6,630 bases of DNA from an uncultured Clostridia bacterium (lineage in GTDB: Bacteria; Bacillota; Clostridia; Oscillospirales; QAKW01), in NCBI GenBank assembly GCA_944387905.1, contig CALXGU010000085.1:1-6630 (forward strand), in the 5' to 3' direction. How positions within the stretch are numbered: position 1 is the first letter of the stretch; every line of letters starts with the position of its first letter. The notes beneath the pieces are model-generated. The model made no database searches. It was not told where the DNA came from and was given only the letters and a program-made list of their open reading frames with translations. Positions 1-5,457 of the stretch are shown one piece after another. The translations under genes and the position numbers were made by a program.

Positions 1-346
1 GAATTGTACATCCGTCAACACCGGTCTGGGAGGACTCACCGTTTTTCAGCAGGTTCCACCAGCTTTCGTTTGCAGTGTAATCAGCGGTTTCACCGTCAAC
101 TGTTGTGACAAATAAACCAAATTCCGATTCTGTTCCGGAAATGAGATTTTCATCTTCCAGAGCCTGGCGCAGATTAGATTTGTCAGTTGTGATTTCAAAT
201 TCTTTTTCTGATTTGTCTGCGTGTACTACTGTCAGAGAAAACGTCACCTCATTACCGTTCGATGCACTGTTATCCGAGCATGCGCAGACGGAAACGAGCA
301 TGAGTACTATTACCAGCGCCGATAATAAATTTTTCGATTTTCTCAT
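1..346 (-). CDS. DUF4430-type lipoprotein, 3' end beyond the window
   Basis: This is the N-terminal 115 residues of a predicted secreted lipoprotein; its C terminus lies off the left edge. The start has a basic head (MRKSK), a hydrophobic segment at about residues 7-20 and a lipobox-like stretch ending in Cys23, the likely lipidated residue, followed by a Ser/Asn-rich linker. Residues 33-115 resemble the DUF4430 (transcobalamin C-terminal-like) domain: a beta-rich opening, a segment like 'LRQALEDENLISG', a Gly-Leu-Phe-Val strand, and a Trp-Trp followed by a Lys-Asn-Gly turn. Such domains are thought to bind small ligands at the cell surface and often sit near ECF-type uptake genes; no transporter is visible here. 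The ATG is supported by AAGGAG at 352-357. It begins 18 bases after the serA stop, so the two are probably co-transcribed. The lipoprotein call is firm; the domain is from recall of the family pattern and the ligand is unknown. Confidence 0.75.
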   Translation of the reverse strand, partial: MRKSKNLLSALVIVLMLVSVCACSDNSASNGNEVTFSLTVVHADKSEKEFEITTDKSNLRQALEDENLISGTESEFGLFVTTVDGETADYTANESWWNLLKNGESSQTGVDGCTI

Positions 347-364
347 ATTTTCTCCTTTGTGTTT

Positions 365-1519
365 TTATTTAATGACGCGTATTCTGATAATACCGTCAAT
401 ATTTTTAAGCAGAGTTATGGTTTCGTCTGTGATATTATCGTCACAGTCAATCATTGTATATGCAAAGTCGCCCTTTGACTTATTGATCATATTAGCGATA
501 TTGATATTCTGTGAAGAAATAACAGAAGAAACTTTTGAAAGAATAGCAGGTACGTTTTTATGGAACACGCAAATTCTGACAGCGCTTGCCTTGGGCATCT
601 CAACATTCGGGAAATTTACGGAATTGGTTATATTGCCGTTTTCCAGATAGTCGATAAGCTCATGAGCTGCCATATATGCGCAGTTGTCTTCACTTTCTTC
701 AGTTGACGCACCCAAATGAGGTATGCAGATGCAGTTTTTCATCTTGACAGTGTCAGGATTGGGAAAATCTGTTATATACTTTGCAATTTTGCCGTTTTCA
801 AGAGCTTTGGCTATATCAGCATCATTGACCAGATCAGCGCGTGAAAGATTGATAATAACCATATTGTCCTTCATTTTTGCGATGCTTTCTTCATTGACAA
901 ATCTATTGGTCTCATCTGTGAGCGGAGCGTGTATGCATATCATATCGCACTTTTCATAAAGCTCATCCAATGTTGAGGCTTTGCCGATATGGCTTGAGAG
1001 ATTCCAAGCGGATTTCAAAGAAATGTACGGGTCGTAGCCGAGAACTTTCATTCCGAGGGAATATGCTGCGTTTGCGACATTGACGCCGATGGCTCCGAGA
1101 CCTACGACACCCAGAGTCTTGCCTGATATCTCATGACCTGCAAAATTGCTTTTGCCTTTTTCCACCTGTTTTGCTATATCATCACCGGATAGAGTCTTTA
1201 CCCATTCGATACCGCCTACGATATCTCTTGAAGCGAGTATCAAAGAAGCGATGGCAAGCTCCTTTACGGCATTGGCGTTAGCACCGGGAGTATTAAAAAC
1301 AACTATTCCTTTTTCAGCACAAGCATTAATTGGTATATTATTTACACCTGCGCCCGCTCTGGCAATAGCAAGCAGACTATCAGGCATGACCATTTCATGC
1401 ATAGACGCACTTCTGACCATAATAGCGTCCGGGTTTTCACAGCTGTCGCTGACAGAATATGTACCGGAAAACTCGTTAGTACCTACTTTGGAAATTTTGT
1501 TTAAAGTTAAAATATTCAT
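365..1519 (-). CDS. serA: D-3-phosphoglycerate dehydrogenase with C-terminal ACT domain
   Basis: A cytoplasmic NAD-dependent enzyme that oxidises 3-phosphoglycerate to 3-phosphohydroxypyruvate, the first step of serine synthesis. The 384 residues match the shorter SerA form. The substrate-binding half contains RAGAGVNN (54-61). The Rossmann domain has GLGAIG at 140-145 with an acidic residue, Asp163, at the end of the next strand. Arg227 in NLSRADL is the expected catalytic Arg, and His268 in PHLGASTEE is the catalytic His. An ACT domain fills about residues 314-384 and in this family usually carries serine feedback control. One oddity: the usual catalytic Glu region (DVF..EP) reads DFPNPD at 251-256, with no Glu at the normal place. 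The ATG start has AAGAGG at 1527-1532. The gene leads its operon, with its own promoter and no room for a long riboswitch leader. serC is not in the window. Confidence 0.93.
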   Translation of the reverse strand: MNILTLNKISKVGTNEFSGTYSVSDSCENPDAIMVRSASMHEMVMPDSLLAIARAGAGVNNIPINACAEKGIVVFNTPGANANAVKELAIASLILASRDIVGGIEWVKTLSGDDIAKQVEKGKSNFAGHEISGKTLGVVGLGAIGVNVANAAYSLGMKVLGYDPYISLKSAWNLSSHIGKASTLDELYEKCDMICIHAPLTDETNRFVNEESIAKMKDNMVIINLSRADLVNDADIAKALENGKIAKYITDFPNPDTVKMKNCICIPHLGASTEESEDNCAYMAAHELIDYLENGNITNSVNFPNVEMPKASAVRICVFHKNVPAILSKVSSVISSQNINIANMINKSKGDFAYTMIDCDDNITDETITLLKNIDGIIRIRVIK

Positions 1520-1554
1520 TGTACAGCCTCTTTTCTGAAACGATTTATACGCTA

Positions 1555-1583
1555 ATTATATTTTAAAACTATCTTTAATGCAA
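1555..1583 (-). promoter_or_regulatory. Predicted sigma-A promoter of serA
   Basis: On the minus strand, a -35 element TTGCAT (1578-1583) is followed 17 bases later by a perfect -10 TATAAT (1555-1560). Transcription should start near 1548, giving a leader of only about 30 bases before the serA ATG at 1519. The -35 has one substitution from TTGACA at each of two places; spacing is ideal. It has the same hexamers and spacer length as the opposing promoter at 1633-1661. Confidence 0.65.
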
Positions 1584-1632
1584 TACAAAATTTGCTAATA
1601 TGTATTATTTACTAAAAAAACTGTGTATTTAA

Positions 1633-1661
1633 TTGCATATTTGTATGATATATGTTATAAT
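1633..1661 (+). promoter_or_regulatory. Predicted sigma-A promoter of the DRTGG/hydrogenase-like operon
   Basis: TTGCAT (1633-1638), a 17-base spacer and a perfect TATAAT (1656-1661), with TG at 1653-1654 making an extended -10. Transcription should begin near 1668, leaving about 43 bases of leader before the ATG at 1711. This is the best promoter in front of the plus-strand genes, and the tight gene spacing up to 4832 suggests it drives all five. Confidence 0.7.
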
Positions 1662-1669
1662 TAATATAC

Positions 1670-1685
1670 TTGGCATGACGGCCAA
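1670..1685. promoter_or_regulatory. Inverted repeat TTGGC-N6-GCCAA at the predicted transcript start
   Basis: A perfect 5-bp dyad with a 6-base centre lies just downstream of the predicted start site of the plus-strand operon and upstream of its GGAG ribosome site (1700-1703). The position fits a repressor operator or a small 5' hairpin in the mRNA. It does not match the Rex consensus I know, and no binding protein can be named from the sequence. Confidence 0.35.
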
Positions 1686-1710
1686 AGAATAAAATTAACG
1701 GAGAACAGAC

Positions 1711-2067
1711 ATGAAAATCAGTAAGATATGTCAGATACTGGAAGCAGAGATTGTTTGTTGCAAGGAACTTGCGGACGCGCAGGTCTATTCTGCCTGCGGC
1801 TCAGATATGATGAGCGACGTGCTTGCCTTTGTAAAGGATCACGGGATTTTGCTGACGGGGCTTGTAAATCCTCAGACAGTGCGTACCGCCATGATGATGG
1901 ATATGAAAGGTATAATATTTGTCCGGGGCAAAAAACCGGACAGTTCTGTTGTGTCTCTTGCTGAGGAAAACGGAATAGTGATACTCACAACTGAGTACAG
2001 AATGTATACTGCCTGCGGTCTGCTGTACACTGCCGGACTGTATACGGACGGGAGCGATAAGGTGTGA
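1711..2067 (+). CDS. DRTGG-domain protein (first of two)
   Basis: A 118-residue soluble protein with no signal peptide or membrane segment that appears to consist of one DRTGG-like domain. This domain also occurs inside some phosphotransacetylases and CBS-domain pyrophosphatases and is thought to bind ligands or nucleotides; its biochemistry is poorly defined. Visible landmarks are MKISKIC at the start, SACGSDMMSDVL (27-38), the strand HGILLTGLVNP, the strand GIIFVRG followed by a Lys-Lys-Pro turn, and AEENGIVIL near the C terminus. These positions align with the second DRTGG protein at 3766-4098, so the two look like paralogues. The ATG has GGAG seven bases upstream. It is the first gene after the strong promoter and overlaps the next gene by four bases. 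The family call is good; the function in this cluster is unknown and may be to bind a metabolite or partner of the regulator next door. Confidence 0.8.
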   Translation: MKISKICQILEAEIVCCKELADAQVYSACGSDMMSDVLAFVKDHGILLTGLVNPQTVRTAMMMDMKGIIFVRGKKPDSSVVSLAEENGIVILTTEYRMYTACGLLYTAGLYTDGSDKV

Positions 2068-2489
2068 GTACTGCTCTTAATATGCATTACATAGTTGACG
2101 GCAGCGACTTTACAACAGCAGGTGAGGCGTCAACAGCCGTCAAGATGAGTCTCAAGAAGCTGGGCATAGCTCCGGATATAGTCCGCAAGGTCGCCATAGC
2201 GATGTATGAAGCGGAAATAAATATGGTAATACATGCAGGCGGCGGAGAGGCGGATGTGATGTTGGAAAGTGATAAAATAACCATACGCCTTATCGATCAC
2301 GGCAAGGGAATACCCGATGTGGATCTTGCCATGAAAGAGGGCTATTCAACCGCACCCGATACGGTCAGAAGCCTGGGCTTCGGAGCCGGAATGGGTCTGC
2401 CCAATATAAAAAAATACTCTGATGAAATGTACATAGACACAGAGGTGGGCAAAGGTACAACGGTGACGATAATAATAAACTTGCATTGA
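2064..2489 (+). CDS. RsbW/SpoIIAB-like ATP-binding protein (anti-sigma factor kinase family)
   Basis: A 141-residue stand-alone GHKL (HATPase_c) domain. The N-box is YEAEINMVIHA, with Glu49, Asn53 and His57. The G1 box is DHGKGIPD (78-85), the G2 box is GFGAGMGLP (105-113) and a G3-like GKGTT occurs at 129-133. There is no phospho-accepting His domain, so this is not a two-component kinase; it resembles RsbW and SpoIIAB, which phosphorylate STAS-domain antagonists and bind sigma factors. Neither a sigma factor nor a STAS protein is encoded in the window. The start is GTG, overlapping the preceding TGA as GTGA, with GGGAG at 2050-2054; an in-frame ATG at 2082 lacks a ribosome site. The overlap implies translational coupling. 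The fold and ATP binding are clear from the motifs; kinase activity and the partner are inferred. Its neighbour is the hydrogenase-like sensor candidate, 13 bases downstream. Confidence 0.87.
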   Translation: MSTALNMHYIVDGSDFTTAGEASTAVKMSLKKLGIAPDIVRKVAIAMYEAEINMVIHAGGGEADVMLESDKITIRLIDHGKGIPDVDLAMKEGYSTAPDTVRSLGFGAGMGLPNIKKYSDEMYIDTEVGKGTTVTIIINLH

Positions 2490-2502
2490 GGGTGATGAAG
2501 AA

Positions 2503-3762
2503 ATGTCGGAATTCCATTCAGTAACGCTTGACAGCGATAAATGCCGCGGATGTATAAACTGCGTCAAGCGCTGTCCGACTGAGGCGATACGAGTTAAAAA
2601 CGGTAAGGCATTCATTATATCCGACAGATGTATTGACTGCGGAGAGTGTATACGCATCTGCCCGCATCATGCCAAGAAAGCGGTATATGATAAAATGTCG
2701 CAGCTGAATGATTATCAGTACTGTGTAGCGTTGCCGGCACCTTCGCTGTATGCTCAGTTCAATAATTTGGAAAGTATAGATTATGTACTGGACGGTTTGA
2801 AAAAAATAGGATTTGACGATGTGTTTGAAGTGGCAGGCGCGGCGGAACTGGTAAGCGAGATGACGCGTGATATGATGAAAAGCGGAGATTATCCGCGGCC
2901 GCTGATATCAAATGCGTGCCCTGCAATAGTAAAACTGATAAAGGTGCGTTTTCCGAAACTTCTTCCGCATCTGCATAATGTTCTGCCTCCGGTGGAGGTC
3001 GCGGCAAAGCTTGCCCGTGCCAGAGCGGAAAAGGAAACGGGACTCGCTCCTGAAAAAATAGGTATATTCTTTATATCCCCGTGCCCGGCAAAAGTGACGG
3101 CGCTAAACCACCCTACAGTTGATGAAAAGGTGGTGGACGGGGTGCTGTCTGCAAGCGAAGTGTATATGGCTCTTCTTCCGGCAATGAAAGAAATAGACAA
3201 ACCTGTAAGCGAACAGATATCGGGAATAACAGGAATGTCCTGGTCATATACAGGCGGAGAGGCAACGGCGCTCTTGCTGCCAAAATATCTTGCGGCAGAC
3301 GGAATTGAAAACGCCATAAAAATACTTGATGAGATAGAGAACGATAAGCTGAGCGATATAGATTTTGTAGAGCTGGATGCGTGCTTTTCAGGATGTGTGG
3401 GTGGGTGTCTCAATATTGAAAATCCGTATATAGCCAAAACAAAGGTACGTAATCTGAGAAAATATCAGCCTGTCGCTGCGAGCAGACTCTCAGATTTTCC
3501 GGACTTTAAAAAAGAACAGTTTTTGTCCAGCGGCGAGGTGGAGTATAATCCGGCGCTTGAGCTGGCGGATGATCCTAAGAAGGCAATGGAGATAATGTTG
3601 AAAATAGCGCAGATAGAGCAAAAACTGCCGGGTATCGACTGCGCGGCATGCGGCTCACCTACCTGTGCGTGCTTTGCGCAGGATGTAGCGCTCGGCAAAT
3701 CCAAAATGTCCGATTGTATGATAATAATGAAAAAGGAGCTGCGGGATATACTCGCAGAATAG
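2503..3762 (+). CDS. [FeFe]-hydrogenase-like iron-sulfur protein, putative sensory (HydS/group D-like)
   Basis: A 419-residue cytoplasmic protein in three parts. An N-terminal two-cluster ferredoxin domain has Cys14/17/20/24 and Cys43/46/49/53. A hydrogenase H-domain follows at about residues 70-330. A C-terminal Fe-S motif has Cys380/383/388/405 with the C-x2-C-x4-C-x16-C spacing of the Fes/PF04060 family. The three H-cluster signatures are modified. L1 is SNACP (136-140) rather than TSCCP: Cys139 stays but the proton-relay Cys is Ala138. L2 is SPCPAK (192-197), keeping Cys194 and Lys197 but losing the Met of MPC. L3 is DACFSGCVGG, keeping Cys294 and Cys298 of the C-x3-C pair. All four expected [4Fe-4S] ligands are present, so an H-cluster may be bound, but fast turnover is unlikely. 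This matches putative sensory hydrogenases better than catalytic ones; no PAS domain is present. A GAGGGTG ribosome site overlaps the previous stop. A pure electron-transfer role is the main alternative. Confidence 0.85.
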   Translation: MSEFHSVTLDSDKCRGCINCVKRCPTEAIRVKNGKAFIISDRCIDCGECIRICPHHAKKAVYDKMSQLNDYQYCVALPAPSLYAQFNNLESIDYVLDGLKKIGFDDVFEVAGAAELVSEMTRDMMKSGDYPRPLISNACPAIVKLIKVRFPKLLPHLHNVLPPVEVAAKLARARAEKETGLAPEKIGIFFISPCPAKVTALNHPTVDEKVVDGVLSASEVYMALLPAMKEIDKPVSEQISGITGMSWSYTGGEATALLLPKYLAADGIENAIKILDEIENDKLSDIDFVELDACFSGCVGGCLNIENPYIAKTKVRNLRKYQPVAASRLSDFPDFKKEQFLSSGEVEYNPALELADDPKKAMEIMLKIAQIEQKLPGIDCAACGSPTCACFAQDVALGKSKMSDCMIIMKKELRDILAE

Positions 3763-3765
3763 CAT

Positions 3766-4098
3766 ATGAAAGTAAGTGAATTGTGCAGTGCGGCCGGCTT
3801 TACTCAGGTTTCTGCAGACGGAGATGATAGGGAAATAGGCGGAGTGTACGCATGTGACCTTTTGTCGTGGGTGATAGGCAGAGCAGCTGAAAATTCGATT
3901 CTTGTCACGGTTATGACAAATGTCAATGTAATAGCAGTTGCGGTAATGGCGGATCTGTCATGCGTAGTACTATGCGAAGGCGTAGCGCTAGATGATGCCG
4001 CTCTGCAAAAAGCTAAGGAGAACGGTGTCGCGGTGTTGTCGAGTGAAAAACCTGTTTACGAGACATGCCTGCTGATAAATAAGGTAATGTGCAGCTGA
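3766..4098 (+). CDS. DRTGG-domain protein (second of two)
   Basis: A 110-residue soluble single-domain protein that aligns along its length with the DRTGG protein at 1711-2067. MKVSELC matches MKISKIC, VYACDLLSWVI matches YSACGSDMMSDVL, SILVTVMTN matches GILLTGLVN, and AKENGVAVL matches AEENGIVIL; both end in a Cys-Leu-Leu helix. The middle, around residues 40-70, is Val/Ala-rich and looks like the buried strands of the domain, not a membrane span. It starts three bases after the preceding stop with no close Shine-Dalgarno sequence (an AGGAG about 30 bases upstream is too far), so it probably depends on ribosomes coming from the hydrogenase-like gene. It overlaps the PHP gene by one base. The paralogue relationship is visible; a regulatory or ligand-binding role is inferred from family and context. 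Confidence 0.77.
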   Translation: MKVSELCSAAGFTQVSADGDDREIGGVYACDLLSWVIGRAAENSILVTVMTNVNVIAVAVMADLSCVVLCEGVALDDAALQKAKENGVAVLSSEKPVYETCLLINKVMCS

Positions 4099-4832
4099 TG
4101 GAATACTATTATGATCTACATATTCATTCCGCATTGTCGCCTTGCGGCGATGCGGATATGACGCCGAATAATATTGTAAATATGTCTAAGCTCAACGGCC
4201 TGGATATCATAGCCCTGACAGATCACAACAGCTGCGCAAACGTGCGGGCGACTGAAAAAGTCGCATCAAAAGCAGGGCTGATATTTTTACCGGGTATGGA
4301 GCTTGAAACAGCGGAGGAAATACATGTCCTCTGCCTTTTTTCTGATGTTGAAAGCGCAGAAAGATTTGATAATGATCAGGTTCGTCCCGCATTGCCGCAG
4401 ATAAAGAATAATGAGGAGATATTCGGCCGTCAGCAGATCCTTGATGAAAATGATGAGGAAACAGGTACTGATCCGAGATATCTTATAAATGCCACGTCTA
4501 TCACGATTGATAAAGTTTCGGATCTGGTCTGCGGCTACGGCGGTATCGCGATTCCTGCCCATATCGATAAGTCCACAAAAAGTTTGATATCTGTATTGGG
4601 TATGATCGATAAGAATATGGGCTTCAATCTGCTCGAACTGTCTGTCAACGCGCCGGAAGATTATATAAAAACACAGTCGTTTTTAAGAGATGAAAACTAT
4701 TTTTATATGTATAACAGTGACGCGCACTATCTCGAAAATATATCGGAAAATAACGGCAAAAACTTTTTGCGTTATGATGAGCCGGCATTGACTGCTTCAA
4801 AAGTAATGGAATTTTTGAAAAATAAATTATAA
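4098..4832 (+). CDS. PHP-domain metal-dependent phosphoesterase
   Basis: A 244-residue soluble protein of the PHP (polymerase and histidinol phosphatase) superfamily, which hydrolyses phosphoester bonds with two or three metal ions. Expected ligands are in place: DLHIHS (His8, His10), TDHNS (Asp42, His43), GMELETAEEIH (Glu68, His76), PAHID (His154) and NSDAH (Asp208, His210). It therefore looks catalytically intact. I chose the ATG at 4098, which overlaps the preceding TGA as TGATG, because MEYYYDLHIHS matches how relatives begin; an in-frame GTG at 4089 would add three residues and has no better ribosome site. AAGG at 4081-4084 is the only weak SD. It is the last gene of the five-gene cluster. 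In relatives the substrates include nucleotides, histidinol phosphate and RNA ends; the substrate here cannot be read from the sequence. Removing phosphate from a signalling partner of the RsbW-like protein is only a hypothesis. Confidence 0.88.
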   Translation: MEYYYDLHIHSALSPCGDADMTPNNIVNMSKLNGLDIIALTDHNSCANVRATEKVASKAGLIFLPGMELETAEEIHVLCLFSDVESAERFDNDQVRPALPQIKNNEEIFGRQQILDENDEETGTDPRYLINATSITIDKVSDLVCGYGGIAIPAHIDKSTKSLISVLGMIDKNMGFNLLELSVNAPEDYIKTQSFLRDENYFYMYNSDAHYLENISENNGKNFLRYDEPALTASKVMEFLKNKL

Positions 4833-4847
4833 AATTTGCAAAAAATG

Positions 4848-4876
4848 TAGAAATCAATAATAGATTATGTTATTAT
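4848..4876 (+). promoter_or_regulatory. Possible internal promoter ahead of hndA
   Basis: The 125-base gap between the PHP gene and hndA holds a candidate: TAGAAA (4848-4853), a 17-base spacer and TATTAT (4871-4876), with TG at 4868-4869 extending the -10. The predicted start is near 4883, leaving a leader of about 75 bases. An alternative -35, TTGCAA, lies at 4836-4841 but lacks a good -10 at the right distance. No terminator hairpin precedes it, so read-through from the upstream promoter is also likely. Confidence 0.4.
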
Positions 4877-4887
4877 ATATTTTGGCG

Positions 4888-4897
4888 TATCGCGATA
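4888..4897. promoter_or_regulatory. Perfect palindrome TATCGCGATA in the hndA leader
   Basis: A perfect 10-bp palindrome lies just downstream of the candidate start site near 4883. It is nested in a looser hairpin, GTATC (4887-4891) with GATAC (4900-4904). The block GCGAT repeats at 4892-4896 and 4906-4910. In AT-rich leader DNA this stands out as a possible operator or mRNA structure controlling the hydrogenase genes. No known regulator consensus was recognised. Confidence 0.3.
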
Positions 4898-4957
4898 TTG
4901 ATACAGCGATTAATATTATTGTCGATTTTATTCTGAACGGTATTAAGGAGGAAAAAA

Positions 4958-5452
4958 ATGAGTAAAAAATCCACGGTTCCTTTTAGAGGGACAAAAGAGC
5001 AGGAGGAAAAGCTGTACGAGGTCATCGAAAAGTACAGAAATATTGACGGTCCTCTGATGCCGGTGCTGCAGGGAGCCCAGGAGATTTACGGTTATCTGCC
5101 GATAGAAGTGCAGAAAATCATTTCTCAGGAGCTGGATATATCTCTTGAACACATTTATGGTGTCGTTACTTTTTACGCACAGTTTTCACTGGCACCCAAA
5201 GGAGAATATCAGATATCTGTCTGCCTCGGTACGGCATGTTATGTAAAAGGCTCAGGAGAGATTCTTGAAAAGATCAAGGAAATAATAGGTGTTGATGTCG
5301 GAGAATGCTCGCCGGACGGAAAGTTTTCTCTTGATGCGACAAGGTGCATCGGCGCATGCGGACTGGCTCCTGTTATGACTATAAATGACGAAGTGTTCGG
5401 TCGTCTCACGGTTTCCGAAATACCCGGAATACTTGCTAAATATATGAACTGA
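4958..5452 (+). CDS. hndA: NuoE/HydC-like [2Fe-2S] subunit of NAD(P)-linked [FeFe] hydrogenase
   Basis: A 164-residue protein of the 24-kDa complex I family. It has an N-terminal helical bundle (about 10-75, including the segment LMPVLQGAQEIYGYLP) and a C-terminal thioredoxin-like domain with four [2Fe-2S] ligands: Cys89, Cys94, Cys130 and Cys134 (C-x4-C and C-x3-C). It corresponds to HydC of Thermotoga maritima hydrogenase and HndA of the Desulfovibrio NADP-reducing hydrogenase, where it passes electrons with the flavin subunit. The length is normal. AAGGAGG at 4945-4951 is the strongest ribosome site in the window, suggesting high expression. The following hndB and hndC genes, with no complex I membrane genes, point to a soluble hydrogenase rather than respiratory complex I. 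The symbol is given by family and gene order; a formate dehydrogenase or other bifurcating partner remains possible because the catalytic gene lies outside the window. Confidence 0.9.
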   Translation: MSKKSTVPFRGTKEQEEKLYEVIEKYRNIDGPLMPVLQGAQEIYGYLPIEVQKIISQELDISLEHIYGVVTFYAQFSLAPKGEYQISVCLGTACYVKGSGEILEKIKEIIGVDVGECSPDGKFSLDATRCIGACGLAPVMTINDEVFGRLTVSEIPGILAKYMN

Positions 5453-5457
5453 TAATT

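Noticed and set aside
105..650. Long plus-strand open frame of 181 codons
   Set aside because: It lies antisense to serA and the lipoprotein gene, has no ribosome site and no recognisable domain; both minus-strand genes have clear motifs and starts.
1670..1685. Rex (NADH-responsive) operator
   Set aside because: The half sites TTGGC/GCCAA do not match the Rex pattern of TTGT-type ends with an AT-rich centre.
1520..1710. T-box or serine-responsive riboswitch leader for serA
   Set aside because: The predicted transcript start leaves only about 30 bases of leader, with no structure or T-box sequence visible.
2889..3437. Minus-strand open frame of 182 codons inside the hydrogenase-like gene
   Set aside because: Low-complexity Ser/Ala-rich translation antisense to well-conserved cysteine motifs; a shadow frame.
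4089..4097. GTG start giving a PHP protein three residues longer
   Set aside because: The ATG at 4098 overlaps the previous stop in the usual coupled fashion and the conserved DLHIHS motif then starts at residue 6, as in relatives.
4833..4957. Intrinsic terminator between the PHP gene and hndA
   Set aside because: No GC-rich stem followed by a T-run is present, so the two gene groups may be partly co-transcribed.
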